Source: Vogesella sp. LIG4
GTDB lineage: Bacteria; Pseudomonadota; Gammaproteobacteria; Burkholderiales; Chromobacteriaceae
DNA length: 64,000 bases
Reading direction: 5' to 3'
Assembly (NCBI RefSeq): GCF_900090205.1
Contig: NZ_LT607802.1
Location: 963,846-1,027,845 of the forward strand
Shown: positions 20,016 to 31,528 of the stretch, one piece after another
Numbering within the stretch: position 1 is the first letter of the stretch
Layout: each line of letters starts with the position of its first letter
Position numbers and translations under genes: made by a program
The notes under the pieces: model-generated
What the model was told of the DNA's origin: nothing
Database searches by the model: none
Seen by the model: only the letters and a program-made list of their open reading frames with translations

Positions 20016-20089
20016 CCCGTCAAAGCAGACAGGAGCAATACGCTTCTTCCCGCTTCACCTCCCTGAGCGGGAGCCTGCAAGGGCATTCG

Positions 20090-20117
20090 CCCCGGTTGAT
20101 AACAGCCGGGGTTTTTT
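20090..20117 (+). terminator. Rho-independent terminator of engB
   Basis: Stem CCCCGG (20090-20095) with CCGGGG (20106-20111) and a run of six T (20112-20117). Confidence 0.85.
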
Positions 20118-20208
20118 CTTGCCTGCCAGTTACACCGCAAGAAACCGGTCGCCAGCGCCTGCCGCGCTGCCTACACTGCCGGCATTCCATTCCTGCCCGG
20201 CGCCTGCC

Positions 20209-21078
20209 ATGAAAAAAGACTACTGGCTGTTACTGCTGTTGGCCGCACTGTGGGGCGGCTCCTTCCTGTTCATGCGCGTGGCGGTGCCATCGCTGGGGCC
20301 TCTCCCGCTGATCGAACTGCGCCTGTCGCTGGCGGCGCTGACGCTGCTGCCGGTGCTGTGCTGGCAGGGCGGCCTGGCGCTGTGGCGCCAGCACTGGCTG
20401 CGCATCGCCATTTCCGGCGGCATTTTCCTGTCGGCACTGCCGTTCTGCCTGATCGCCTGGGCCTCGCTCAGCCTGCCGGCCGGGGTGGCCTCGGTGCTGA
20501 ACGCCACCACCCCGCTGATGACTGCGCTGTGGGCGCTGCCGCTGGCCGGTGAGAAACTCACTGCGCAACGCAGCAGTGGGCTGCTGCTGGGGCTGGCCGG
20601 TGTGGTGGTGCTGATGCTGGGACGCGGCGCCGGTTTCACTGCCGGCAGCCTGCTGCCGGTGCTGGCCATGCTGGCTGCGACTTGCTGCTATGGCTGGGCC
20701 GGGCACATGACCCGCCGCTGGCTGCAGGGCGTGCCGCCGCTGGTGATCAGCACCGGCATGCTCAGCAGCGGTGCACTGCTGCTATTGCCGCTGGCATGGT
20801 GGCAGTGGCCGGCCGTCACGGTGCCGCCCAAGGTATGGGGCTCGGTACTGGCGCTGGCACTGGCCAGCACCGCGCTGGCCTACCTGATCTTCTACCGGCT
20901 GATCGCCCGCCTGGGCGCCACCCAGGCCAGCGGCGTCACCTACCTGGTGCCGGTATTCGGCGTGCTGTGGGGAGCATTGCTGCTGGGCGAGACGATCAAC
21001 AGCAGCATGCTGCTGGGGGCCGCGCTGATCCTGGCGGGCGTAGTGCTGCTGAGCTGGCAGCCGGGGCGCGCCCGCTAG
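20209..21078 (+). CDS. EamA-family drug/metabolite transporter
   Basis: Inner-membrane permease of the DMT superfamily, 289 residues with ten predicted membrane segments in two EamA halves (residues 5-135 and 145-285). The start ATG at 20209 opens directly into WLLLLLAALWGGSFLFMRVA, the typical first helix; a longer upstream frame crosses the engB terminator and is rejected. The second half has the usual LASTALAYLIFYRLI and VFGVLWGALLLGE signatures. The substrate cannot be read from sequence; amino acids or drugs are typical. Confidence 0.9.
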   Translation: MKKDYWLLLLLAALWGGSFLFMRVAVPSLGPLPLIELRLSLAALTLLPVLCWQGGLALWRQHWLRIAISGGIFLSALPFCLIAWASLSLPAGVASVLNATTPLMTALWALPLAGEKLTAQRSSGLLLGLAGVVVLMLGRGAGFTAGSLLPVLAMLAATCCYGWAGHMTRRWLQGVPPLVISTGMLSSGALLLLPLAWWQWPAVTVPPKVWGSVLALALASTALAYLIFYRLIARLGATQASGVTYLVPVFGVLWGALLLGETINSSMLLGAALILAGVVLLSWQPGRAR

Positions 21079-21086
21079 CGCCTGCT

Positions 21087-21110
21087 CACGATCTGCGGCG
21101 CGAGATCGTG
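21087..21110. repeat. Minimal 24-bp derivative of repeat family B (B4)
   Basis: CACGATCTGC (21087-21096), six bases, AGATCGTG (21103-21110): the two ends of family B without its middle. It lies between the convergent EamA and EnvZ-like genes, where the resulting hairpin may help end transcription. Confidence 0.6.
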
Positions 21111-21119
21111 AACACGTTA

Positions 21120-22424
21120 CTAGACATTCAGTGCCAGCGGCAGCGTCACCAGCACCGCAAAGCCGCCAGTGGCCGAATGCTCGAAGCGCAGGCTGCCGCC
21201 GTGCTGCTTGACGATGCGCGCCACGATGGCCAGCCCCAGGCCGCTGCCGCCATCGGTGCCGCGGTGTGCGGCCAACCTTTCGAACGGTGCCAGCGCCGCC
21301 TGCTGCAGTTCCGGCGCAATGCCGGCACCGCTGTCATGCACCCGCAGCGTGACCTCTGCGCCGCTTACCGCCAGCGCCACGCTGTACGGCGCCGCGCCGT
21401 AGTGGCGCGCGTTCTGCAGCAGGTTGGACAGCAGGCGCTGCAGCCCCAGCGCATCGCCGTTCACCACGGCTTCCTCGCGCCGGTAGCCCACCGCCATGCC
21501 ATCGCGGGCGAATTTCCCCAGCACGCTTTCCACCAGTTCGTCGAATGCCAGCGGCGACAGCGCGCGCTGTTCCTCGCTGCGCGCAAAGTCGATGAACTGG
21601 CCGACGATGCGCGACAGCTCGTCGATGTCGGACAGCATTCCTTCACGCTCGGAATGGTCGTCCTGCAGCTCCACCGCCAGCTTGAGGCGCGTCAGCGGCG
21701 TGCGCAGGTCGTGCGACAGGCCGGCCAGCATCAGCCGGCGTTCGCTGGCGGCCTTGTCCAGCGCGGTGGCCATGCCGTTGAAGCGTTCTATCAGCTGCTT
21801 GACCTCGTGCGGGCCGCTGGGCTGCAGCGGCGGCGGCATGCGGCCAGCCTCCAGTTCGCGGGTGGCGTCCACCAGCTGGGTAAGCGGCCGCGTGGTGCGC
21901 CAGGCCAGCGCGAATGCCGCCAGCACCGACAGCAGCGCCACCAGCCCGGCCGCCTCCAGCGTGGGCAGCAGCGCCGGCGGCAGGTAGCGCGCCATCGGCA
22001 CCACCAGCCAGTAGTGCTCCTCCAGCATCGGCACCTTCAGCCACAGCTCGCGGCGCTCACCGTTGGCAAAGCGCACCTCCACCTGCTCGCCCAGCGCCTT
22101 GCTCAGCGTACTGGCCAGGTCGCGGCCAATGTAGGGCACGCGCTCGTCGCGCCGGGTCTTGTCGTCCAGCGGCAGCAGCCGCGGCAGGCCGGGGTGGTCG
22201 TTGTGGCGCAGGAAGGCGGCGCGCGCCGGCTGCGGCATGCGTTCCAGCACGCCTTCGTAGTCGGCCAGGGTGTCCACCACCTGGGCATAGAGCTGGCGCG
22301 ACAGCAGCCGGGTTTTCTGCTGCACGCCCAGCCACAGGGTGAACACCTGGCTGGCGAGCACCGCCAGCACCACCAGCACGGCCAGCCGGGCGAACAGGGT
22401 GCCGCGCAGGGCCGGCAGCTTCAT
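21120..22424 (-). CDS. envZ: Sensor histidine kinase, EnvZ-like
   Basis: Inner-membrane osmosensor-type kinase, 434 residues from ATG 22424, which overlaps the stop of the ompR gene by 4 bases. Order: membrane segment LFARLAVLVVLAVLASQVFTL (residues 10-30), a periplasmic domain of about 120 residues, a second membrane segment near 160-180, HAMP, H-box LAGLSHDLRTPLTRLKL, N-box LLSNLLQNARHYG, G-boxes HDSGAGIAP and GGSGLGLAIVARI. The H-box matches EnvZ closely. An uptake-like motif is embedded in the coding region at 21267-21279. Confidence 0.87.
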   Translation of the reverse strand: MKLPALRGTLFARLAVLVVLAVLASQVFTLWLGVQQKTRLLSRQLYAQVVDTLADYEGVLERMPQPARAAFLRHNDHPGLPRLLPLDDKTRRDERVPYIGRDLASTLSKALGEQVEVRFANGERRELWLKVPMLEEHYWLVVPMARYLPPALLPTLEAAGLVALLSVLAAFALAWRTTRPLTQLVDATRELEAGRMPPPLQPSGPHEVKQLIERFNGMATALDKAASERRLMLAGLSHDLRTPLTRLKLAVELQDDHSEREGMLSDIDELSRIVGQFIDFARSEEQRALSPLAFDELVESVLGKFARDGMAVGYRREEAVVNGDALGLQRLLSNLLQNARHYGAAPYSVALAVSGAEVTLRVHDSGAGIAPELQQAALAPFERLAAHRGTDGGSGLGLAIVARIVKQHGGSLRFEHSATGGFAVLVTLPLALNV

Positions 22425-23152
22425 CCTTCGTCCCTGCTGCCGCCGTCCGGCACGAAGACATAACCGTAGCCCCACACCGTCTGCAGATAGCGCGGCGGGC
22501 CTTCCGGCTCCTCAATGGCCTTGCGCAGCCGCGACACGTGCACGTCGATGCTGCGATCCTGCGACTCGCCGCCACCCTTGCCCATCGCCAGCTCCATCAG
22601 CTGTTCGCGCGTCATCGGCCGCCGCGGGTGGCTGGCCAGCGCCAGCAACACCGCGTACTCGGCGGTGGTGAGCGATACCGGCACGCCGTCGCGGGTCAGC
22701 TCGCGGCGCGCCGGGTTGAGCACGCAGCGGCCGAATGGCAGCGGCGCGGTATCGGCCAGCTGGGCGGTAACCACCGGTGCGTGCTCATAGCGGCGCAGCA
22801 CGGCATTGATGCGCGCCAGCAGTTCGCGCGGGTTGAACGGTTTGGCCAGGTAATCGTCGGCGCCCATTTCCAGCCCCAGGATGCGATCCACATCCTCGCC
22901 GCGCGCGGTGAGCATCACCACCGGAATGGGTTCACCCTGCGCCCGCAGCCGGCGCACCACCGCCAGGCCGTCTTCGCCGGGCATCATCACGTCCAGCACC
23001 AGCAGGTCCGGCCGGTTGCGTGCCAGTTTGCGGTCCAGGTCGCGGGCGTCCGGCAGGCTGTCCACGGTAAAGCCCTGCTGCGCCAGGTAGCGCTGCAGCA
23101 GCTCGCGCAGGCGCACATCGTCATCCACCACCAGTATCTTGCGTTGTTCCAT
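22421..23152 (-). CDS. ompR: Response regulator OmpR
   Basis: 243 residues from ATG 23152. Receiver with acidic residues 10-12 and phospho-acceptor D54 (VLDVMMPGEDG), the threonine of MLTARG and the lysine of DDYLAKPFNPRE. The winged-helix domain ends in WGYGYVFVPDG, the characteristic end of OmpR. It is divergent from the small secreted protein at 23362; the 209-bp gap holds a CTTAA-N5-GTTAA direct repeat (23252-23266) that could be a response-regulator site. Regulation of the adjacent secreted proteins is inferred from this layout only. Confidence 0.9.
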   Translation of the reverse strand: MEQRKILVVDDDVRLRELLQRYLAQQGFTVDSLPDARDLDRKLARNRPDLLVLDVMMPGEDGLAVVRRLRAQGEPIPVVMLTARGEDVDRILGLEMGADDYLAKPFNPRELLARINAVLRRYEHAPVVTAQLADTAPLPFGRCVLNPARRELTRDGVPVSLTTAEYAVLLALASHPRRPMTREQLMELAMGKGGGESQDRSIDVHVSRLRKAIEEPEGPPRYLQTVWGYGYVFVPDGGSRDEG

Positions 23153-23233
23153 AGGGTCTTCGTTCACCGCCGGTAAGCTTTGTGACAAGCGTAGCGCGAG
23201 CGCCCGCGCGCGTCTGCCCCGACGTGAAGATTG

Positions 23234-23266
23234 GTTAAGCCACCAGCCTGCCTTAACAGCCGTTAA
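23234..23266. promoter_or_regulatory. Candidate response-regulator site between ompR and 23362
   Basis: CTTAA (23252-23256), five bases, GTTAA (23262-23266), with a further GTTAA at 23234-23238. A half-site repeated with a 10-bp period is usual for OmpR/PmrA-type regulators. Suggestive only. Confidence 0.3.
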
Positions 23267-23361
23267 CACTCTGCCTGCCGCGGCACAAAGTTGCGCAATA
23301 CCCGGCGCCTACAGTTGCAGCATCGGCCCCGGCATTCGGGGCAGCCTATCTGGAGCCAAGC

Positions 23362-23958
23362 ATGCTGACCCGAAGCAAACTGCTGATCGCCACCGTAGCC
23401 GTTTTTTCCGCTCTGTCCGCCGGCGCCCGGGCGCAGGGCACCACTGACGCTGCGCCCCAGTCGATGCGTGAAGAAATGAAGATGTTTCACGATGCGGTGA
23501 TGTCCGGCGCACTGACCGATGCCGAGCTGCAAACCCTGAAGCAGGATCAGGCCACCTTTCGCCAGCGCATGCAGGACATGCGCGCCAAGGGCGAGCTGAG
23601 TGCAACAGACCGCGCCGAACTGAAAAAGATGCACGAAGAGATGCACGCCAAGCTGATGGCGCTGATCAACAACAGCGACCGCACCCAGCCACGCGACAAG
23701 TGGCCCAGCCAGATCCTGCCCGAACCGGGCCACCACGGCATGCCGGGCAAGGGTGGCGAGCGTGACGGCATGGAATGGGGCAGCATGGGCGATGCCCACG
23801 CCTTCCACGACGCGGTGCGCTCCGGCGCACTGACCGACAGCGAAATCGCCACCCTGCGCCAGCAGCAGAAGGCGCTGCACGACAAGCTGATGGAGCTGAT
23901 CAACAACAACGACCGCACCCAGCCGCGCCAGGCGCCCGCGGCTGCCCCGCAACCCTGA
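23362..23958 (+). CDS. Secreted helical protein with an internal duplication
   Basis: No family recognised. 198 residues with a signal peptide (LLIATVAVFSALSAGARAQ). The mature part contains two related units, about residues 41-112 and 145-190: FHDAVMSGALTDAELQTL/FHDAVRSGALTDSEIATL and LMALINNSDRTQPR/LMELINNNDRTQPR. The unit ends are nearly identical at DNA level, which suggests a recent duplication. The GALTDxE pattern recalls SHOCT-like helical hairpins, as does the next gene. A His/Gly/Met-rich linker (GHHGMPGKGG) lies between the units. It is divergent from ompR; a periplasmic envelope-stress role is possible but not shown. Confidence 0.75.
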   Translation: MLTRSKLLIATVAVFSALSAGARAQGTTDAAPQSMREEMKMFHDAVMSGALTDAELQTLKQDQATFRQRMQDMRAKGELSATDRAELKKMHEEMHAKLMALINNSDRTQPRDKWPSQILPEPGHHGMPGKGGERDGMEWGSMGDAHAFHDAVRSGALTDSEIATLRQQQKALHDKLMELINNNDRTQPRQAPAAAPQP

Positions 23959-24020
23959 AACGCGATGGCGGCATGCCATGCCCTCCCCCGGCATGGCACG
24001 CCGCCAAGACGCAAGATAGA

Positions 24021-24380
24021 ATGCGTGCCATGAATCGGCTTTTTCCGACACTGCTGTTCTGTGTGGCGGCCAGTCTCGGCGGCGAAGCAGCACTCGCACG
24101 GCCCTTGTTTTTCGGCCCGCCCTCCGGCTTCGCACAGCAGGACAGGGTGGACAGCCTGCGCCTGCGTGAGCTACGTCTGAAAGAAGCGATCGACCGCGGC
24201 GAACTGAGCCCGGAAGAAGCCGACCGTCTGCGCCAGCACTATCGCCAGCACGAGCTACTGCGGCCCAATCTGCAGCCCGGCCCGGCCAGCGAGCCGGCAC
24301 ATTCGCCACAGAAAGAATGGCGACGCTGGCGCAAGAACCAGGACAGACTCAACGCAGCGCCGTTTACCGCACCGGATTGA
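24021..24380 (+). CDS. Small secreted protein with a SHOCT-like helix
   Basis: 119 residues from ATG 24021, or 116 from the second ATG at 24030. A signal peptide is present (LFPTLLFCVAASLGGEAALA). The mature part has a charged helical region, LRLRELRLKEAIDRGELSPEEADRLRQHY, with the G-x-L-S-x-E-E pattern also seen as GALTDxE in the preceding gene. The C-terminus is rich in Arg, Lys and Trp. No family recognised. Same strand as its neighbours with short gaps, so probably one operon. Confidence 0.7.
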   Translation: MRAMNRLFPTLLFCVAASLGGEAALARPLFFGPPSGFAQQDRVDSLRLRELRLKEAIDRGELSPEEADRLRQHYRQHELLRPNLQPGPASEPAHSPQKEWRRWRKNQDRLNAAPFTAPD

Positions 24381-24430
24381 CCCCGACAACCGGGTGCCGT
24401 GTCGGCCGCTGCCCGATCAGGGGGAATGGC

Positions 24431-24886
24431 ATGACATGGCAACGCTGGCTATGGCCGATAGTGGCCTGGCTGCTCTGTACGCAGGTGTGGGCGACGAGTT
24501 CGCCCTGCCGCAGCAATGCCGACAGCAACGCCTGTCAGCTGCAACAGGCCGGTGAGGCCAGTTGCAACGATGTCGCCGCCACCGACCGCCTGGCCTGCCA
24601 GCAGCAATTCACCCCCGCCCCCAACTGCCTGCGTGAACGTGACCGCGCCGCCTGCCTGGCGCTGCAGAAGGCACAGTATGACTGCAGCCAGCTGCAAGGC
24701 CTGGCGCGCCGACAATGCCTGGCCCGCGCGCTGCCGCCGCCGCAGTGCCGCCCCGGCACCACCAGTGATCACTGCCGTGCGCTGCAGGAAGCGGCCCGCC
24801 GCTGCGGCGTTCTGTTCGGCAGCCACCGCCGCCAGTGCCAGCACCTGACCCTGCAGCAGACCGACGACGGCTCGGCATTGCGCTGA
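24431..24886 (+). CDS. Secreted cysteine-periodic protein, three CHCH-like repeats
   Basis: 151 residues from ATG 24431, with a signal peptide (WLWPIVAWLLCTQVWA). The mature part has twelve cysteines with spacings 8-9-10-9-8-9-10-9-8-9-10, that is three tandem 40-residue units C-x8-C-x9-C-x10-C-x9. The units share the pattern C-x-x-L-Q-x-A-x-x-x-C-x-x-x-x-x-x-x-R-x-x-C. The Cx9C/Cx10C pairs on predicted helices recall disulfide-stapled helical hairpins (CHCH proteins of mitochondria), here exported to an oxidising periplasm. I know no bacterial family with this exact pattern. The gene ends 15 bases before a strong hairpin. Confidence 0.75.
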   Translation: MTWQRWLWPIVAWLLCTQVWATSSPCRSNADSNACQLQQAGEASCNDVAATDRLACQQQFTPAPNCLRERDRAACLALQKAQYDCSQLQGLARRQCLARALPPPQCRPGTTSDHCRALQEAARRCGVLFGSHRRQCQHLTLQQTDDGSALR

Positions 24887-24900
24887 ACCCGCGGGAAAGA

Positions 24901-24935
24901 CACAGGGCCGCCGGTTAGCAACCGGCGGCCCTGTG
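24901..24935. terminator. Strong hairpin between convergent genes
   Basis: A perfect 16-bp stem (24901-24916 with 24920-24935) with a 3-base loop. No T-run follows, but the position between convergent genes and the strength suggest a bidirectional transcript end. Confidence 0.65.
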
Positions 24936-24939
24936 TCGC

Positions 24940-24961
24940 TTGCGGCCAACGTTGGCCGCAA
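24940..24961. repeat. Perfect palindrome of the uptake-like motif
   Basis: The 20-bp core TGCGGCCAACGTTGGCCGCA (24941-24960), flanked by one more pairing base on each side. It follows the strong hairpin directly, the same arrangement as at 15229. Confidence 0.85.
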
Positions 24962-24974
24962 GCCTGGCGCCTGT

Positions 24975-25949
24975 TTACGGCAGCAGGATGATGGAGCCGG
25001 TGGTACGGCGCCCTTCCAGGTCGGCGTGGGCGCGGGCGGCATCGGCCAGCGCGTAGCGCGCCGACGGCTGCACCTTCACCGCGCCGGCACGGATGCGCTC
25101 GAACAGCGCCTCGGCACTGGCCTCCAGCTCCGCGCGGGTAGCCACGTAGTCACCCAGCTTGGGGCGCGTAAAGAACAGCGAGCCCTTCTGCGCCAGGATC
25201 AGCGGCGCAAATGCCGGCACTGCGCCGGAGGCGTTGCCGAAGCTGACAAACATGCCGCGCGGCGCCAGGCAGTCCAGCGAAATCTCGAAGGTATCCTTGC
25301 CCACCGAGTCGTACACCACCGGCACACCCTTGCCGTCGGTAAGCTCGTTCACCCGCGCCACCACGTCTTCCTCGCGGTAGTTGATCACGTGCTTGCAGCC
25401 CAGGCGGTGGGCAATTGCCGCCTTGTCGGCGCTGCCCACGGTGCCGATCACCTGTACGCCCAGCGAGCTGAGCCACTGCACCGCGATCTGCCCCACGCCA
25501 CCGGCGGCGGCATGCCACAGCACGGTCTGGCCGGCTTCCACCGCGAAGGTGCGACGGATCAGGTACTCCACGGTCATGCCCTGTAGCATCACGCAGGCGG
25601 CGACATCGTCGGCGATGTCGTCCGGCAGCCGCACCAGCGGCGCGGCGTTCATCACCCGGCGCTGGCTGTAGGCGCCCTGCGCGCCGCCGGCGTAGGCAAC
25701 GCGGTCACCCACCGCCAGGTGTTCGACCCCCGCGCCCACCGCCTCCACCACCCCGGCGGCCTCGGAGCCTAGCCCGGACGGCAGCGTGAGCGGGTACAGC
25801 CCGCCACGGTGGTAGGTATCGATGAAATTGACGCCGATGGCGGTGTGGCGCAGCAGCACCTCGCCGGGGCCGGGCTGGCCCGGGGCAATGTCTTCCAGCT
25901 GCAGCACTTCCGGGCCGCCATTGGCGTGAAAACGGATGACCTGGTTCAT
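24975..25949 (-). CDS. qor: NADPH:quinone oxidoreductase (zeta-crystallin type)
   Basis: Zinc-free medium-chain reductase, 324 residues, reducing quinones with NADPH. The start ATG 25949 follows CAGGAGTTCACC. N-terminal GroES-like domain (LEDIAPGQPGPGEVLLRHTAIGVNFIDTYHR), nucleotide-binding motif AAAGGVGQIAVQW (near residue 150), NADPH-site INYREEDV, and the C-terminal HADLEGRRTTGSIIL. These match E. coli QorA. Single gene. Confidence 0.93.
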   Translation of the reverse strand: MNQVIRFHANGGPEVLQLEDIAPGQPGPGEVLLRHTAIGVNFIDTYHRGGLYPLTLPSGLGSEAAGVVEAVGAGVEHLAVGDRVAYAGGAQGAYSQRRVMNAAPLVRLPDDIADDVAACVMLQGMTVEYLIRRTFAVEAGQTVLWHAAAGGVGQIAVQWLSSLGVQVIGTVGSADKAAIAHRLGCKHVINYREEDVVARVNELTDGKGVPVVYDSVGKDTFEISLDCLAPRGMFVSFGNASGAVPAFAPLILAQKGSLFFTRPKLGDYVATRAELEASAEALFERIRAGAVKVQPSARYALADAARAHADLEGRRTTGSIILLP

Positions 25950-26040
25950 GGTGAACTCCTGTGAGTAGGCGCAATGCCGCCATCTTGCCGCAAAGCGCGG
26001 CCGGCGCCACGCAACAGCCTGTTCTGCAGGCAGAACCGGG

Positions 26041-26616
26041 CTAGTAAATGGTGGCGGCTCGCCCGGCGATGCCCAGCAAGCCCGGCAGACACTGCGGCCA
26101 ACGTTGCAGGCGGTGATCGTCGCCGTTGAACACCGTCTGCCGCGCGCCGGCGTAGTGCCGTGCCGCCACGCGCCAGTCCAGCACCTCGTCGGCGGTGCCC
26201 AGCACCAGCCAGTAGTTGGCCGCATGGATGGCCGGCGGCTGGATCGCCTCCAGTTCGGCCATGTGCTGCTCGGTCAGCACGTAGTCCTCGCCGGTATAGG
26301 GGTTGTGCTGCGGGCCGAGAAAGCGTGCCAGATCGCGCTCAGGGTGGATGGCCGGGTTGATCAGCACCGCCGGCAGGCGAAAGCGCTCGGCCAGATGGGT
26401 GGCGTAGAAACCGCCCAGCGAGCTGCCCACCAGCACCAGCGGCTGTTGCCGCGCGACGATCAGGCTGGCGGCCTGGGCGATGGCGGTGGCCGGGTATGGC
26501 GACAGCTGCGGCGCCTCGAAACTGTGCGCCGTGCCGGCCAGGAAGTCGTGCGTCTCGCGCGCCTTCAGCGATTGCGGGCCGGACTGGAAACCGTGCAGAT
26601 ACAGGTAGTGGGTCAT
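26041..26616 (-). CDS. yqiA: YqiA-type alpha/beta-hydrolase esterase
   Basis: Cytoplasmic esterase of the UPF0227/YqiA family, 191 residues from ATG 26616. Motifs: YLYLHGFQSGPQSLKA at the N-terminus, nucleophile elbow GSSLGGFYA (near residue 67), and a C-terminal GDDHRLQRW with the catalytic histidine. The frame extends upstream into the next gene, but the family start is MTHYLYLHGF. Two copies of the uptake-like motif lie inside the gene (26093, 26215). Confidence 0.87.
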   Translation of the reverse strand: MTHYLYLHGFQSGPQSLKARETHDFLAGTAHSFEAPQLSPYPATAIAQAASLIVARQQPLVLVGSSLGGFYATHLAERFRLPAVLINPAIHPERDLARFLGPQHNPYTGEDYVLTEQHMAELEAIQPPAIHAANYWLVLGTADEVLDWRVAARHYAGARQTVFNGDDHRLQRWPQCLPGLLGIAGRAATIY

Positions 26617-26665
26617 GATGGCGACGGGCGGGAAAGATGCCGCAGTGTACGCCAGCCGCCGGCGC

Positions 26666-27421
26666 TCAGCGCGGCTTCCACTGGTAGCGTTGCAGAATGC
26701 GCTGGATCTCGCCATCGTGCGCCAGCGCGGCGATGGCGCGGTCCACCTGCGCCAGGCTGTAGCGCGGCTTGGGCGCCACCGCGCAGTAGGTCTGGCGGGT
26801 GGACACCACCCACGGCTGCACCTTGATGCGCTGCGCCGCCGCCGCGTTGTCGCGCGCCCAGCCGGCCAGCTCCAGTTCCGAGGTGATGACCGCATCCACG
26901 CCACCCATGCCCAGCGCCTTCAGCGAGGAATCCAGCCGCGCATGATCCACCCGCGTGGCCTTGCCCTGCTGCCACAGCACATCCAGCTCCGGGTAGTGGT
27001 AGCCGCGGATGACGCCGATGCGCAGGCCGGACATGTCCATGTTGGCCGCAATCTGCCGCGGCAGGGTTTTGCTGGTGACCACGCGCTCGATCTGCGGGTA
27101 GACGTCGCGCGTCCAGCTCAGGCGGGCGGCATTGCTGAACCAGGCCGGGTTGGAGTTGCAGATGATGTCCACTTCGCTGCGCTCCACCGCCGGCTCCACG
27201 CGGTTGCGCGACAGCAGATGGAAGCTGGCGCCGGCGCCCAGCGCTGTCGCCAGCGCCCGCCCCAGGTCGTAGCTGAGGCTGGGTGCCAGCTGGTGACGGG
27301 CATCCAGCACCACGATGGGCGGCGCATCCGACTCGGCCACACCAACGCGCAGCTCCTCCGCCTGGGAAATGCCGGCGCTCAGAACCGCGACAAGCGACAG
27401 CGTGATCATTAGCTTCGGCAT
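26666..27421 (-). CDS. Orphan periplasmic solute-binding protein, family 3
   Basis: 251 residues from ATG 27421, preceded by GGGAG. Signal peptide LMITLSLVAVLSAGISQA, then a type II periplasmic binding fold: RVGVAESDAPPIVVLD, EVDIICNSNPAW, LRIGVIRGYHYPELD and GGVDAVITSELELAGWAR. No permease or ATPase gene is adjacent, so it may serve a distant transporter or act as a ligand sensor. It is divergent from metH, with a 123-bp gap in which no operator was recognised. Confidence 0.83.
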   Translation of the reverse strand: MPKLMITLSLVAVLSAGISQAEELRVGVAESDAPPIVVLDARHQLAPSLSYDLGRALATALGAGASFHLLSRNRVEPAVERSEVDIICNSNPAWFSNAARLSWTRDVYPQIERVVTSKTLPRQIAANMDMSGLRIGVIRGYHYPELDVLWQQGKATRVDHARLDSSLKALGMGGVDAVITSELELAGWARDNAAAAQRIKVQPWVVSTRQTYCAVAPKPRYSLAQVDRAIAALAHDGEIQRILQRYQWKPR

Positions 27422-27544
27422 ATGCGGCTCCCGGTACCTTTTATACTGTATTGTTCTAAGAAATGCGCTTATCCTGCTGTTTCGCAATGATAAGATGAAA
27501 CACTTTTTGTCTACGTAGTTTTACCTATAAAAGCCGCTTTTGCC

Positions 27545-31276
<3,732 letters not shown>

Positions 31277-31284
31277 TCGCAGCT

Positions 31285-31304
31285 TGCGGCCAACGTTGGC
31301 CGCA
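31285..31304. repeat. Perfect 20-bp palindrome of the uptake-like motif
   Basis: TGCGGCCAACGTTGGCCGCA just beyond the metH stop codon; third exact copy. A hairpin follows 9 bases later. Confidence 0.85.
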
Positions 31305-31313
31305 TAGCAACAG

Positions 31314-31340
31314 CAAGGGCGGGCCAACGGCCCGCCCTTG
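31314..31340. terminator. Hairpin terminator region between metH and the GGDEF gene
   Basis: CAAGGGCGGGCC (31314-31325), loop AAC, GGCCCGCCCTTG (31329-31340): a perfect 12-bp stem between convergent genes. No clear T-run. Confidence 0.6.
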
Positions 31341-31366
31341 TGCTTTACCCCCAGCCACTTTGTAAG

Positions 31367-31471
31367 GCGGAATCCCGGGGCTACCGGGCGTTCTGCCGCC
31401 CAACCCCTCTTATCCGTACCAAGGTTGGCCGCATGGTGGCGGAACGCCCGCAGTGCGGGCTTCCGCCCTAC
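31367..31471. repeat. REP-like GGCGGAA...TTCCGCC elements
   Basis: Two related units, 31367-31400 and 31437-31471, each with arms GGCGGAA and TTCCGCC (or TTCTGCC) around a GCCC/GGGC hairpin, separated by an AAGGTTGGCCGCAT uptake-like motif (31421-31434). A further REP-like GTAGCCCGGAT...ATCCGGG follows at 31490-31520. The 252-bp gap holds no gene. Confidence 0.6.
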
Positions 31472-31528
31472 CTTTCACACCAGCAAGCCGTAGCCCGGAT
31501 AAGCGCAGCGCATCCGGGACGCATCGTG

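Noticed and set aside
19864-20208. N-terminal extension of the EamA transporter
   Set aside because: The extension crosses the engB coding region and its terminator; the protein family starts at the ATG at 20209.
27422-27544. MetR or riboswitch control upstream of metH
   Set aside because: No TGAA-N5-TTCA site and no recognisable cobalamin or SAM riboswitch core was found in the 123-bp gap.
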